Shown: positions 41,997-51,941, counted from the first letter of the stretch. The stretch: DNA of 64,000 bases from Bacteroidota bacterium (GCA_023386585.1 JAEWJM010000030.1:62001-126000); one strand, 5' to 3'. Notes: generated by a model not told the origin, from the sequence alone. Translations and numbers: made by a program.

Positions 41997-43697
41997 TTAG
42001 CCAATCAGCTCGACTATTTTGATATCGCCATCGACAACAACTTTAATGAGGCCGTTTTTCGAAAGCCCTTTCATTGCGGCGTCCCATTTTTTGCCACTCA
42101 ATCCGCTTTGTGCTTTAAGAACATCGATTGCAAGAGATCTGGTCGATTGTAGCATTTCCGATATCAGGCGTTCGTCCTGAGTCAGTTCAACTGCTTTTTT
42201 CTCGGGGCGCATTTGCGGAAAGAAAAGCACTTCCTGGATCGAAGCGTTGTTGGTAAGGAACATGACAAGGCGGTCCATTCCGATCCCAAGTCCCGACGTT
42301 GGCGGCATGCCATATTCAAGAGCGCGTAGAAAGTCGTAATCGATGAACTGAGTCGCTTCGTCATCGCCATTTTCAGAGAGCTTCAATTGATGCTCGAACC
42401 GTTCCTTCTGGTCAATCGGATCGTTGAGCTCGGAATAGGCATTCGCGATTTCTTTTCCACAAACCATCAGTTCAAACCGTTCGGTCAGCTCCGGATTTGT
42501 GCGGTGCTCTTTGCATAGAGGGCTCATTTCCTTTGGATAATCAGTGATGAATGTCGGTTGGATAAAATGGCCTTCGCATTTCGCCCCGAAGATCTCGTCG
42601 ATAAGCTTTCCTTTTCCCATCGTCGAATCGACCTGAATGCCCATTTTATTGGCGGCTTCTGCCAGTTCAGCTTCGGATTTCCCGGAGATATTGAATCCGG
42701 TGAATTTAATTATGGCATCGGTCATTGAGATTCGCTGGTAAGGTGCTTTGAAATCGACACGGTGTTCGCCAAAAACGGCTTCCGTTGTTCCGTTGACCGC
42801 AATGGAGCAGTATTCGAGCAATTGTTCGGTGAACGACATCATCCAGTTGTAATCCTTGTAGGCAACATAGATTTCCATCGCCGTGAATTCCGGGTTGTGC
42901 GTCCGGTCCATTCCTTCGTTGCGGAAGTTTCGCGAGAATTCGTAAACGCCGTCAAAGCCTCCAACGATAAGCCTTTTAAGATAAAGCTCGTTGGCGATGC
43001 GCATGTAAAGCGGAATGTCGAGTGAATTGTGGTGCGTCACAAACGGCCTTGCAGCGGCGCCACCCGGAATTGGCTGAAGAACGGGAGTTTCAACTTCGAG
43101 GTAGCCGCGATCGTTGAAAAAGCTGCGCATTGCATTGAAAAGCTTTGTCCGCTTTACAAATGTATCTTTTACGTGGTCGTTTACAGTCAGGTCAACATAA
43201 CGGCGGCGGTAGCGTTGCTCGGCGTCGGCAAAAGCGTCGTGCACGGTTCCTTCGGCGTCGGTTTTCACGATCGGAAGCGGACGAAGCGCCTTGGCGAGTA
43301 CGGTCAATTTGCTAACGTGGACAGAGATTTCGCCTACCTGGGTTTTGAACACTTTTCCGGTGATTCCGATGAAATCGCCAATGTCAAGTAATTTCTTGAA
43401 AACAACATTGTACATCACTTTTTCATCGTCGTCACTAATATCGTCACGGGAAATGTAAACCTGGATCCGTCCGGCAGAATCCTTGAGTTCGGCGAAAGAC
43501 GCTTTTCCCATGATCCTGCGCGACATCATGCGTCCGGCAAGAGTGACCTCGCGTCCGTCGAAACTGTCAAAATCAGCTTGTATTTCGCTTGAGGTTGCGG
43601 TTACTTTATATTCTTCGGCAGGATAAGGGTCGATTCCGAGATTGCGAAGTTCGGCAAGAGCTTCCCTACGCAATATTTCCTGTTCTGATAGCGCCAT
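41997..43697 (-). CDS. lysS: Lysine--tRNA ligase (class II)
   Basis: 566 residues: OB-fold anticodon-binding domain at ~55-165, class II catalytic core with motif 2 (RNFRNEGMDRTHNPEFTAME) and motif 3 (GLGIGMDRLVMFLTNNASIQ). About 65 residues extend past the usual end (LISEMLQSTRSLAIDVLKAQ, GLSKNGLIKVVVDGDIKIVE), as is common in Flavobacteriia. Single gene. Confidence 0.97.
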   Translation of the reverse strand: MALSEQEILRREALAELRNLGIDPYPAEEYKVTATSSEIQADFDSFDGREVTLAGRMMSRRIMGKASFAELKDSAGRIQVYISRDDISDDDEKVMYNVVFKKLLDIGDFIGITGKVFKTQVGEISVHVSKLTVLAKALRPLPIVKTDAEGTVHDAFADAEQRYRRRYVDLTVNDHVKDTFVKRTKLFNAMRSFFNDRGYLEVETPVLQPIPGGAAARPFVTHHNSLDIPLYMRIANELYLKRLIVGGFDGVYEFSRNFRNEGMDRTHNPEFTAMEIYVAYKDYNWMMSFTEQLLEYCSIAVNGTTEAVFGEHRVDFKAPYQRISMTDAIIKFTGFNISGKSEAELAEAANKMGIQVDSTMGKGKLIDEIFGAKCEGHFIQPTFITDYPKEMSPLCKEHRTNPELTERFELMVCGKEIANAYSELNDPIDQKERFEHQLKLSENGDDEATQFIDYDFLRALEYGMPPTSGLGIGMDRLVMFLTNNASIQEVLFFPQMRPEKKAVELTQDERLISEMLQSTRSLAIDVLKAQSGLSGKKWDAAMKGLSKNGLIKVVVDGDIKIVELIG

Positions 43698-43782
43698 GAT
43701 GGATGTTTTAAAGGCAGCAAAGATAGCTATATTTTGAGGAAATGGAAATGGCTTTTAAGATGATGCGAGCGGCAAACGCTGA

Positions 43783-43865
43783 TCGGCAGCCCCGATTGCA
43801 ACGGCATCCTTTTGCGCAGCGAAAGATAGAGTGGAAAGCGGGACAATGCCGAACGGGAGCGGGAA
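43783..43865 (-). repeat. REP-like GC-rich interspersed repeat, copy 4 (inverted)
   Basis: GCCCCGATTGCAACGGCATC followed by CTTTTGCGCAGCGAAAGAT: reverse complement of the 5571 family core. It lies in the lysS-lipB divergent spacer. Confidence 0.75.
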
Positions 43866-43888
43866 CGCGAGCTCCTGAAAAACAATCG

Positions 43889-43896
43889 TACCTTTG
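43889..43896 (+). promoter_or_regulatory. -7 promoter element (TACCTTTG) for lipB
   Basis: Exact TAnnTTTG match ending 4 nt before the lipB ATG, predicting a leaderless or near-leaderless mRNA. It also fixes the start codon, because upstream in-frame starts would precede the transcript. Confidence 0.65.
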
Positions 43897-43900
43897 TGGT

Positions 43901-44602
43901 ATGAATAAGAATGTAATCCTTCAGGATCTGGGCTTTTCCGATTATAAAACCACCTGGGAATATCAGGAGCAGCTTTTTTCGGAAATTGTTGCGCAAAAGG
44001 TGGCAAACCGAACTGCGGAAACGACTGTTGACACGCCGAATTATTTTTTGTTTACTGAACATCCGCACGTTTATACCTTGGGGAAAAGTGGTGATCTGAG
44101 CAACCTGTTGCTCGATGAGAAACAGCTTCGGGAAAAGGGCGCGACTTTTTACAAGATTAACCGCGGAGGCGATATTACTTACCACGGGCCGGGACAATTG
44201 GTTGGCTATCCTATATTGGATTTGGAGAATTTTTTTACCGACATCCATAAATATTTGCGCCTGTTGGAGGAAGTGATAATCCTTACTTTGGCAGAACACG
44301 GATTGAAGGGCGAGCGAAGCGCCGGAGAAACGGGTGTGTGGCTCGATGTGGGAACTCCGTTTGCACGGAAGATTTGCGCAATGGGAGTGAGGGCGTCGCG
44401 ATGGGTTACAATGCACGGTTTCGCTTTGAACGTCAATACCGATCTTGGGTATTTTGATAATATTATTCCCTGTGGCATCCGCGGGAAGGCGGTGACTTCA
44501 CTTCATGTTGAGCTGGGCGGTGCGGTTGATGTTGAAAAGGTGAAGCGACAAATCGAAAAGCATTTTTCGGCAATTTTCGAAGCAACGCTTATTAAGGCAT
44601 AG
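43901..44602 (+). CDS. lipB: Lipoyl(octanoyl) transferase
   Basis: 233 residues from the ATG at 43901 (MNKNVILQDLGFSDYKTTWE). Family motifs: FTEHPHVYTLGKSGD, INRGGDITYHGPGQLVGYPI, GETGVWLD, KICAMGVRASRWVTMHGFAL and the catalytic Cys in FDNIIPCGI. It moves octanoate from acyl carrier protein to lipoyl domains such as that of the E2 encoded at 25584. An in-frame ATG at 43742 would add 53 residues translated from a repeat and lies before the promoter. It overlaps the convergent rnhB by 11 nt. Confidence 0.96.
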   Translation: MNKNVILQDLGFSDYKTTWEYQEQLFSEIVAQKVANRTAETTVDTPNYFLFTEHPHVYTLGKSGDLSNLLLDEKQLREKGATFYKINRGGDITYHGPGQLVGYPILDLENFFTDIHKYLRLLEEVIILTLAEHGLKGERSAGETGVWLDVGTPFARKICAMGVRASRWVTMHGFALNVNTDLGYFDNIIPCGIRGKAVTSLHVELGGAVDVEKVKRQIEKHFSAIFEATLIKA

Positions 44603-45206
44603 CGTCTTCAAATTCCATTTCCATTTGTTCGGGAAGCAGGCGGAATGTCATCCGGTGGTATTTTGTGACGCCGTACTTTTTGATGGCTTCGCGATGTTCG
44701 GGAGTTGGATATCCTTTGTTCTGTTTCCAGTTGTACATTGGAAATTCCTCATGCAGCATGCTCATGTATTCGTCACGATAGGTTTTGGCTAAAATCGATG
44801 CGGCTGCAATGCTCATGTACTTTCCGTCGCCTTGAATGATGCAGGTGTGCGGCAGGTCGTCGATCGCTTTGAAACGGTTCCCGTCTACAATTAGGTGTAA
44901 TGGGCGAGTATGCAGTTTCTTTACGCTTTCCTGCATTGCGAGGATCGATGCGTTTAAAATGTTGATTTCATCGATTTTGCTGTGGTCGATATGGGTAACG
45001 GAGTAGCAGACAGCGCGTTTCTCGATTAGTATTCGCAGTGCGTCACGGTCTTTTTCGGTGAGTTGTTTTGAGTCGTTAAGCAGTGCATGTCGGAATTTCG
45101 GCGGCAATATTACTGCTGCAGCGGTGACCGGGCCGGCAAGGCAACCTCTCCCGGCTTCGTCGGTTCCCGCTTCCGGATGCGATTTGGAGTAGTTGAGGCT
45201 TAACAC
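44592..45206 (-). CDS. rnhB: Ribonuclease HII
   Basis: 204 residues from a GTG at 45206. Acidic active-site motif GTDEAGRGCLAGPVTAAAVI, then DSKQLTEKDRDALRI, HLIVDGNRF and YKQNKGYPTPEHREAI-like end (the sequence has NWKQNKGYPTPEHREAIKKY). It removes ribonucleotides from DNA. A longer version starting at a TTG at 45224 is rejected: that TTG is part of the TATTTTTG promoter element and would lie upstream of the RNA start. Confidence 0.93.
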   Translation of the reverse strand: MLSLNYSKSHPEAGTDEAGRGCLAGPVTAAAVILPPKFRHALLNDSKQLTEKDRDALRILIEKRAVCYSVTHIDHSKIDEINILNASILAMQESVKKLHTRPLHLIVDGNRFKAIDDLPHTCIIQGDGKYMSIAAASILAKTYRDEYMSMLHEEFPMYNWKQNKGYPTPEHREAIKKYGVTKYHRMTFRLLPEQMEMEFEDAMP

Positions 45207-45221
45207 AAAATTAATTTTTGA

Positions 45222-45229
45222 CAAAAATA
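45222..45229 (-). promoter_or_regulatory. -7 promoter element (TATTTTTG) for rnhB
   Basis: Exact TAnnTTTG match on the minus strand, 15 nt before the GTG start of rnhB. Confidence 0.6.
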
Positions 45230-45266
45230 GAAAAAGCGCGCAACCTTTTAAAAGTTATTTCATCTT

Positions 45267-45279
45267 CGCTTCGGAAGCG
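45267..45279. repeat. Small inverted repeat in the rnhB-susC spacer
   Basis: CGCTTC-G-GAAGCG, in the 198-bp divergent spacer. No exact TAnnTTTG element for the susC gene is seen here; the rest of the spacer is AT-rich. Confidence 0.4.
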
Positions 45280-45404
45280 CTTCCAATAGTGGGTTCTTCT
45301 GCACTTCTTTTAACAATATAAATACATATTATTCCGAAGTAATATTTGTTTATTTAAGAATTAATTAGGAAGTTTGCGGAATAACTAACTCAAATAAATT
45401 TAAT

Positions 45405-48400
45405 ATGAGATCAAAGTTCAAATGGATTTTTACGCTGTTACTGGCGTTATCAATGCAGTTTTCATTTGCTCAGGAGAAGACTGTCACAGGTGTTGTTTCT
45501 GATCCGTCAGGACCAATTCCGGGTGCCAACGTAGTAGTTAAGGGAACGAACCGTGGTACGCAAACAGACATTGATGGAAAATATTCGATCAGTGCAAAGG
45601 TTGGTGAGGTTCTCGTTTTCTCATACGTAGGTATGTCTGATTTCCAGGCGACCGTTGGAGCTGCGAATGTTATCAACGCCAAATTGACTGAAGGACTTCA
45701 GTTGCAGGAGGTAATTGTAACAGGTGCACTCGGTATCCGGAGGATTCGGGATGCTGTTCCTTCTTCGCAACAAGTTGTTAAGGCGGCAGAAATTACCCAG
45801 GCAAACAACCCGAATGCGGTTATTGCCCTTACTGGTAAAGTTTCCGGTCTTACCATTAATACTACTAACGTAGGTGTGAACAATACTACCCGCGTTGTAC
45901 TTCGCGGTAACAGGTCGCTTACAGGTAACAACCAGGCTTTGGTTGTAATCGATAACGCGATCTCGTCAATTACTGTGTTACAAACAATTGCGCCGGAGTT
46001 GATCGAGTCAATGAACGTAATCAAAGGTCCACAAGGAGCTGCGCTTTACGGATCTGATGGTGTTAACGGTGTAATCATTGTTACAACCAAGCGTGGTAAC
46101 AAAACAGGTAAAGTAGCTGTGAATGTTACTTCCGCTATTGATTTTGAGCAAGTTGCTTTTGTTCCACAGCGTCAGCTTCGCTACGGTCAAGGGTGGAGCG
46201 GTACTCACGTAAACTATGAAAATGGTGCGTGGGGTGCAGAATTCGACGGTGTTCCGAGGCCAACAGGTATGGCTCAGGCAGACGGTTCATACATCGTTGT
46301 TCCTTATAGCCCGATCGAAGACAACATCAAGAAGTTTTTCTCGACAGGAAGCGTTATGCAAAATGGCTTCTCTGTAAGCGCGGGCGATGAAAGCGGTTAC
46401 GCTTTGGCATCCGTAAACAAGCAAAACACGGAGTTCGTTGTAAAGAACGATAAGCTTGATAAGACTTCGGCTTTGTTTAAAGGAGGAAAGAAACTTGGAA
46501 GATGGTCTATTGACGGAGTGGTGAACTATTATACACAACGTGTACAAAGTACTTCATCTACTCTTTTTACCGAGTTGCTTCAAGCGGCTTCGAACATTCC
46601 GGTTGAGCGTTTCTCAACCCCACGGAACGAATACCACTGGACTTCATACTACAGAAGCCCATACTGGATGAGGGAAAACATCAGGAATGAGGCAAATACG
46701 GATTTCGTAAGCGGATCTATCGCTTTGAACTATAAGTTGAATGACCATATCAACTTTAACTATAATGTCAATACTCAGGTTATCCAGACAAATGCGTTGA
46801 GCTATACTAATGAGTATATTGATGTTCTTCAGATTGGTGGAGGTGATAATACCACGATTTCAACTTTCGATACCAGTAACCAAAATAACAGGAATATCTA
46901 CGCTGATTTCTTGATCAACCTTGATTACAAACTTGCTGAAAAAGTAGGTCTTAAAGCGAATGTTGGTAATAATATCCAGGATCGTTACCTACAGTTTACA
47001 AGTGTTGGTGGTGATAACCTTACGATTCCAGGTTACTACAACATTTCAAACGTTCAAGGACAGCCTCGTACGAATAACACATTCCAAAGAAGAAGGTCTT
47101 ACTCTTTCTTTGCTAACATTGACCTTGCGTACGATGACTACCTATTCCTTAACCTAACCGGCAGGAATGACTGGACATCTACTTTGAGTTCTGATAATAA
47201 TAACTATTTCTACCCAAGTGCCGGTTTGTCTTTTATTCCAACAAAAGCATTTGCTTCACTTGAAGATAATAAAGTAGTTAACTATGCGAAAATAGCGGTG
47301 AGCTGGACTCGTAATGGTAATACAACGTCAGTTGCTCCTTATGCGATCAATAACCTTTACACACAGGCCTTGGGCTATCCTTTTGGTGACCTGAACTCAT
47401 TCGTGCAAACGAGTGGTGTTACGGATCAAAATATCCGTCCTGAATTTTATGTAACAAAGGATTTCACCGTAAATCTTGAAATGTTTGACAGCAGGCTGAA
47501 CCTGGATGTATCGGCATACCGTACAGACAATACTGACCTGATCACTGCGATTTCCCCATCGTATACTTCTGGATTGACGAGTGCGGTTACAAACGTTGGT
47601 GCATCTCATACAACAGGTTTGGAACTTGACCTTGGTTTTACTCCAATCAATATGAAAGATCTGGGATTGAAATGGACTAACAAGTTGAGCTACTCTACAA
47701 ACAAAACTATTGTTGACAAAGTAACTGATCAGTCAACTTCAGTTGCACTTGCTAACTTTGCAACCTCTGGAGGTATCGGGATCTTTGCTGAAGAAGGAGA
47801 AGAGTTTCCTTTGATCAAAGGTATCGGTTATCAAAGAGACGACCAAGGAAGGGTAATTATCGATCCTGCAACCGGTAACCCAATGAAGACAACAGATTAT
47901 ATCAAGCTTGGTGTTGCAAACCCGGATTATGTATTGAATTACTCAACTTCGGTTGAATTCAAAGGCTTTACACTTGCAGCAGTAATGGATTACCGTACAG
48001 GTGGACAGTTCTGGTCAGGATCCAAGCAATGGCTTTCTTGGTCAGGTCACCTTTACGATTCTGCTACCAACGGAAGGACTGGATTTATTTTCCCTAATTC
48101 ATCGATTCCAGATGCTGCCAACCCTGGACAATATGTACAAAATACCAACGTTGTTACAGCCGGAACCACGTATGGCGAGTACATAACATACTTCCAGGAT
48201 GAATACGCTGAAACTGCTGAAAACTTTGTTTTGGATGCTACTGCATTCAAAGTTCGTGAGCTTTCATTAAGTTACTCGTTTAAAAGCGACCTTATTTCCC
48301 GTGCCGGTATGAGCGCCTTGAAAATAGGTGTGAATGCAAGGAATCCGTTTATCGTATTGCCTACTGAGAACAGGAACTATAGTGATCCTGAACAATCAAG

Positions 48401-48488
48401 GTCAAGCGGAAACGACCAGGGTATCGCAGCTGTGGGTCAATATCCTCAAACCAGGACATTTGGTTTCAGTGTTAATGTAACGTTTTAA
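45405..48488 (+). CDS. SusC/RagA family TonB-linked outer membrane transporter
   Basis: 1027 residues: signal peptide (LLLALSMQFSFAQ), carboxypeptidase-regulatory-like domain (VTGVVSDPSGPIPGANVVVK, SYVGMSDFQ), plug domain (SLTGNNQALVVIDNAISSIT, GPQGAALYGSDGVNGVIIVT) and a 22-strand barrel ending in an aromatic-rich C-terminus (RTFGFSVNVTF). It imports a large nutrient with the SusD-like partner encoded next. Codons end in A/T far more than in neighbouring genes, suggesting high expression or a different origin. Substrate unknown; no glycoside hydrolase or polysaccharide lyase lies beside it. Confidence 0.95.
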   Translation: MRSKFKWIFTLLLALSMQFSFAQEKTVTGVVSDPSGPIPGANVVVKGTNRGTQTDIDGKYSISAKVGEVLVFSYVGMSDFQATVGAANVINAKLTEGLQLQEVIVTGALGIRRIRDAVPSSQQVVKAAEITQANNPNAVIALTGKVSGLTINTTNVGVNNTTRVVLRGNRSLTGNNQALVVIDNAISSITVLQTIAPELIESMNVIKGPQGAALYGSDGVNGVIIVTTKRGNKTGKVAVNVTSAIDFEQVAFVPQRQLRYGQGWSGTHVNYENGAWGAEFDGVPRPTGMAQADGSYIVVPYSPIEDNIKKFFSTGSVMQNGFSVSAGDESGYALASVNKQNTEFVVKNDKLDKTSALFKGGKKLGRWSIDGVVNYYTQRVQSTSSTLFTELLQAASNIPVERFSTPRNEYHWTSYYRSPYWMRENIRNEANTDFVSGSIALNYKLNDHINFNYNVNTQVIQTNALSYTNEYIDVLQIGGGDNTTISTFDTSNQNNRNIYADFLINLDYKLAEKVGLKANVGNNIQDRYLQFTSVGGDNLTIPGYYNISNVQGQPRTNNTFQRRRSYSFFANIDLAYDDYLFLNLTGRNDWTSTLSSDNNNYFYPSAGLSFIPTKAFASLEDNKVVNYAKIAVSWTRNGNTTSVAPYAINNLYTQALGYPFGDLNSFVQTSGVTDQNIRPEFYVTKDFTVNLEMFDSRLNLDVSAYRTDNTDLITAISPSYTSGLTSAVTNVGASHTTGLELDLGFTPINMKDLGLKWTNKLSYSTNKTIVDKVTDQSTSVALANFATSGGIGIFAEEGEEFPLIKGIGYQRDDQGRVIIDPATGNPMKTTDYIKLGVANPDYVLNYSTSVEFKGFTLAAVMDYRTGGQFWSGSKQWLSWSGHLYDSATNGRTGFIFPNSSIPDAANPGQYVQNTNVVTAGTTYGEYITYFQDEYAETAENFVLDATAFKVRELSLSYSFKSDLISRAGMSALKIGVNARNPFIVLPTENRNYSDPEQSRSSGNDQGIAAVGQYPQTRTFGFSVNVTF

Positions 48489-48501
48489 TTAAAAAAAAGA
48501 A

Positions 48502-50004
48502 ATGAAAAAAATAAAATTTATTCTGCCGTTCGTTGCTTTAGCAGTCTTTTCCTGCAGCGACTTCGTTGATATCAACACCTCGCCGAATAATCCAAATGCT
48601 GATTTGGTGACTCCGAATCTCTCGCTGGCGGGTTCTGAGACCAACACATACAGGACCTTGGCAAGAAATGGTAACATTATGGGTAACCTGTTTATGAATA
48701 ACTGGGGTTTTGATGTTAACTCGTTCGCGGTTACCAACCCTGAGGAGTTTTCGTTGACCCTCAACAATAACAGTTATTCATCAATTTGGGATGGATTGTA
48801 CATCAGTACAGCAAACCTTTCCAATATCATTAACCATCCATCAACGGAGTTTGATAACCATAAAGCAATTGCTAAAATCCTGAAATCTTACTATTTTCAG
48901 TATCTTGTTGACCTTTATGGTGACATTCCTTATTTCGGAATTCACCAGGGAAGTGCTAACCTCACTCCGGCTTATGATGATGATCAGGCAATATACCGCG
49001 ACCTTGTTACTCAGATCGACCAAGCTATTGCAATGATCGATAATCCAGTTGCAGGTACGAAAGCTGTTGGTGGGGAAGATGTAATTATGGGCGGTGACAT
49101 GAACCGCTGGAAGCAATTCGGAAACACTTTAAAACTGCGTATTTTGTTAAGGCAGTCTATGATGACCGATGCTGAAACAACTTCTTACCTGGCTGCACAG
49201 TTTGCAACGCTGGAGGGCGCTGACTTTATCAATGCGGATGTTACAATTAACCCAGGTTACTCGAATGCGAATGTTGACCAACAAAACCCATGGTATGGTT
49301 TGATGTATGCAACCAACGATACGCCTACTGCATTTTTCAGGCAGTATCGTGCATCGAAATATTTTGCAGATCAGCTTAACACCAATCCATCTGATCCACG
49401 TAAAGGCCGTCTGTTTGAATTGATCAGCGGAAACGTTGTCGGTGTATTGCAGGGAGACAGCTCGCAATCAAACGGTGGGACTGCACCATTGACAATTTCG
49501 GGTATTGGCCCTGGCGTGCTTTCTAGCGCTTCACAAGACGGCTACATCATGACTCTTGCCGAGGGAAGACTGCTTCAGGCTGAAGCTGTACACCGAGGCT
49601 TCCTGTCAGGAGGTTCTGGTCTTGCACAGCAATTGTTTGATGAAGCTATCGCCGCTTCTTTTGCACAATTGGGCGCGGGTGATCCTTCTGGATACATTAC
49701 CGCTGTAAATCAGGTTGTGAACAAAGGATATGGTGCTCCTGGCGCCACTCCTGAAGAGCAGTTCCGAGCAATCATGTACCAGAAAAAGGTAGCGCTTTCC
49801 GGATTCCATGCTCTTGAAGTATTCATTGATTATACAAGAACTGGTTTTATAGATGAGGTACCATTGGCTCCGGGAGCAACCCAACCTAACAAGCCACGTC
49901 GTTTGCTATATCCTAACTCAGAGATTGTAGGTAATACCGCCAACGTTCCGCAGCAGGCAGCTACTGACATATTTACAAATGGTGCTTTCTGGTGGGTTCC
50001 TTAA
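48502..50004 (+). CDS. SusD/RagB-like nutrient-binding lipoprotein
   Basis: 500 residues. Lipobox Cys (LAVFSCSDFVDINTSPNNP), then the helical SusD-like_2 pattern (YSSIWDGLYISTANLSNIIN, ILKSYYFQYLVDLYGDIPYF, MNRWKQFGNTLKLRILLRQS, AEGRLLQAEAVHRGFLSG). It forms the extracellular lid over the SusC barrel. It starts 13 nt after the susC-type gene. Confidence 0.94.
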   Translation: MKKIKFILPFVALAVFSCSDFVDINTSPNNPNADLVTPNLSLAGSETNTYRTLARNGNIMGNLFMNNWGFDVNSFAVTNPEEFSLTLNNNSYSSIWDGLYISTANLSNIINHPSTEFDNHKAIAKILKSYYFQYLVDLYGDIPYFGIHQGSANLTPAYDDDQAIYRDLVTQIDQAIAMIDNPVAGTKAVGGEDVIMGGDMNRWKQFGNTLKLRILLRQSMMTDAETTSYLAAQFATLEGADFINADVTINPGYSNANVDQQNPWYGLMYATNDTPTAFFRQYRASKYFADQLNTNPSDPRKGRLFELISGNVVGVLQGDSSQSNGGTAPLTISGIGPGVLSSASQDGYIMTLAEGRLLQAEAVHRGFLSGGSGLAQQLFDEAIAASFAQLGAGDPSGYITAVNQVVNKGYGAPGATPEEQFRAIMYQKKVALSGFHALEVFIDYTRTGFIDEVPLAPGATQPNKPRRLLYPNSEIVGNTANVPQQAATDIFTNGAFWWVP

Positions 50005-50030
50005 TCATTAAAAAAACTAAATATACAGAT

Positions 50031-50894
50031 ATGAAAAAGTTATTGTCTTTTGTGTTCATCGTTGCGGCTGCTTTGTCGTGTACGAATGACAGCAACCTTC
50101 CCGGCGATTCGTTCGGCGAAGGACCAAAAATCGTTGGTTTTGGAACTTCTTTAGAAGCTATATCCTACTTTTCCGATGAAGGTGTTGTAGAAAAATCATT
50201 CCCCGTAAACCTTATCGGTTTAGGAAATGGCCAAACTTCATCTGAGCCGATTGTAGTTAATTATACTGTAGATACGGAGGCTTCTACCGCCGTTGAAGGC
50301 GTCGAATATGACTTCGGCGATGCAACTGGTAGTATTACAATTCCAGCTGGGGGCACTTTTGGAATGCTTAATTTGAATGTACATACAGGCTCATTTAATC
50401 CTGATGTTCCAACTCAACTTGTATTGAAATTGACCTCTGCATCCGGTGAAACTGTTGTCGGTGCTGAAGAGAGTACATTAACAGTTAAGTTTGTCGGCTG
50501 TCTTGCTGATTTGGCAGGTACTTATACTATTACGTTGAAAAGGGAAAGCACAGGTGCTGTCTCCACTCAGACTAACCAGCATATTGTACAAACGGGAACC
50601 AATCAGTTCAGAACTGAGAATACCGGCTCATTTACTCCTGGTCAGGCACCTGATCCAAACCGCCAAGGCTTTAACTTTACAGTTTTATGTGGTGAAATTG
50701 TTGTTCCATCACAAGGTCTTTTCGACAATCAATATTCAAACGAAGTTGTCGGAGTTCCTATGACTACAGGTGACTATGTTGGATTTGAAGGTCACGTGAT
50801 CGACGCCAATAGTTTTATCATCAGATATAAGGCTAACGCTGGAGGTGCAACTGGTTTCATTACCTGGACAGCAACATACGTAAGAAATAATTAA
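50031..50894 (+). CDS. Lipoprotein of the SusCD locus (beta-sandwich, unknown ligand)
   Basis: 287 residues from the ATG at 50031. Lipobox Cys (VAAALSCTNDSNLPGDSFGE), a Calx-beta-like domain (EPIVVNYTVDTEASTAVEGV, TQLVLKLTSASGETVVG) and a second beta domain (DLAGTYTITLKRESTGAVST, TGFITWTATYVRNN). It resembles surface lipoproteins that follow susCD pairs and may bind the transported nutrient. It is 26 nt downstream of the SusD-like gene. Confidence 0.85.
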   Translation: MKKLLSFVFIVAAALSCTNDSNLPGDSFGEGPKIVGFGTSLEAISYFSDEGVVEKSFPVNLIGLGNGQTSSEPIVVNYTVDTEASTAVEGVEYDFGDATGSITIPAGGTFGMLNLNVHTGSFNPDVPTQLVLKLTSASGETVVGAEESTLTVKFVGCLADLAGTYTITLKRESTGAVSTQTNQHIVQTGTNQFRTENTGSFTPGQAPDPNRQGFNFTVLCGEIVVPSQGLFDNQYSNEVVGVPMTTGDYVGFEGHVIDANSFIIRYKANAGGATGFITWTATYVRNN

Positions 50895-50903
50895 GATATA
50901 GAC

Positions 50904-51941
50904 ATGAAAAAAATTAAATATAATTTATGCTTCGCCGTTGCGATCCTTGGTTTATTGTCTTCATGTAATGAGTTGGAGAACGGAGATGACCGCAGGTTGG
51001 ACAAACCTAATGTTACCGTTAGCCAGACAGAGTTTTCAGTTACTGAAGGTGATACCATTGAAATTACATTGACTGCTGATAAAGCTATTTCGCAGACGAT
51101 GCAATTCAAACTTGAACTTCTCGCCGGTAGTACCGGGTCGTTCCGCGACTATACCGTACTTGAGAATGATGTTGTAACCGATGAAACAAATCCTGACATC
51201 GGAACCGGTACAATTGGTCATGTGATCAATATGCCGGCGTATACTACATCGTATACTTTCAAAATTGTACCTGAGTTGGATATCCATCCGGAAGGCACTG
51301 AAGTATTCAACTTCAGGTTATATGGTGATAGCAACAGTACAGGTATTGTTGAACCTAGCTCAGAAAACATTACTGTAAACGTTGCTAATGGAACCAGCGA
51401 TGATTTCGTTGTTGAAATGCAATGGAACGGTAACCATACCACATGGTTTGGCAATATTGAGCCGACTACCTACACAGGTGTGGATGATCAAGAGCACGAA
51501 TACTGCGATTTTGATTTCGACATGGAAATCTATGATGCAGGATTTACGCCGCAATTTGTGGACTACAACAACTGTCCTGCTGTAACTGGCATTCCTGCAG
51601 ATGCACCAGACGGTGAGTACATCATTGTTCCTAGTTTCTGGGATAATGCCTCTTCTGCGGGAGCAGTTCCTGCAAGTGGTGAAATAGTCTATCCAGTGAT
51701 TGTTACAATGGGTAAACCGGGTGTATTTGAACATACTACCGACCTTACAGGTACGTTTACTTATACTGCAGGTGGTGCAAACAACGGTAATGCTGATGCT
51801 TATGTGCCAATTGCTACTGTGACCAAAACCGGAACAACCTATGTTCTTAGAGATTACAACAATCCTGATGTAATCCTTGGACAAGGCCGTATGGCACAGA
51901 TCAAAAACATGCTTAAGCACGGTAAAGTTGCTAAAAAATAA
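50904..51941 (+). CDS. Second lipoprotein of the SusCD locus
   Basis: 345 residues. Lipobox Cys (LGLLSSCNELENGDDRRLDK), Calx-beta-like domain at ~40-155 (VTVSQTEFSVTEGDTIEITL, TYTFKIVPELD-like strands read as TSYTFKIVPELDIHPEGTEV) and a C-terminal domain of unknown type with acidic and aromatic patches (VDDQEHEYCDFDFDMEIYDA). Last gene of the uptake locus, ending in a strong terminator. Ligand unknown. Confidence 0.85.
   Translation: MKKIKYNLCFAVAILGLLSSCNELENGDDRRLDKPNVTVSQTEFSVTEGDTIEITLTADKAISQTMQFKLELLAGSTGSFRDYTVLENDVVTDETNPDIGTGTIGHVINMPAYTTSYTFKIVPELDIHPEGTEVFNFRLYGDSNSTGIVEPSSENITVNVANGTSDDFVVEMQWNGNHTTWFGNIEPTTYTGVDDQEHEYCDFDFDMEIYDAGFTPQFVDYNNCPAVTGIPADAPDGEYIIVPSFWDNASSAGAVPASGEIVYPVIVTMGKPGVFEHTTDLTGTFTYTAGGANNGNADAYVPIATVTKTGTTYVLRDYNNPDVILGQGRMAQIKNMLKHGKVAKK

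Noticed and set aside
43742..43900. N-terminal extension of LipB from ATG 43742
   Set aside because: The 53 added residues come from a REP-like repeat and precede the promoter at 43889-43896; the family starts at 43901.
45207..45224. TTG start at 45224 for rnhB
   Set aside because: The TTG is the end of the TATTTTTG promoter element, so it would be upstream of the transcript.
45405..51941. Complete polysaccharide utilisation locus
   Set aside because: No carbohydrate-active enzyme or dedicated regulator accompanies the SusC/SusD pair; only two lipoproteins follow.
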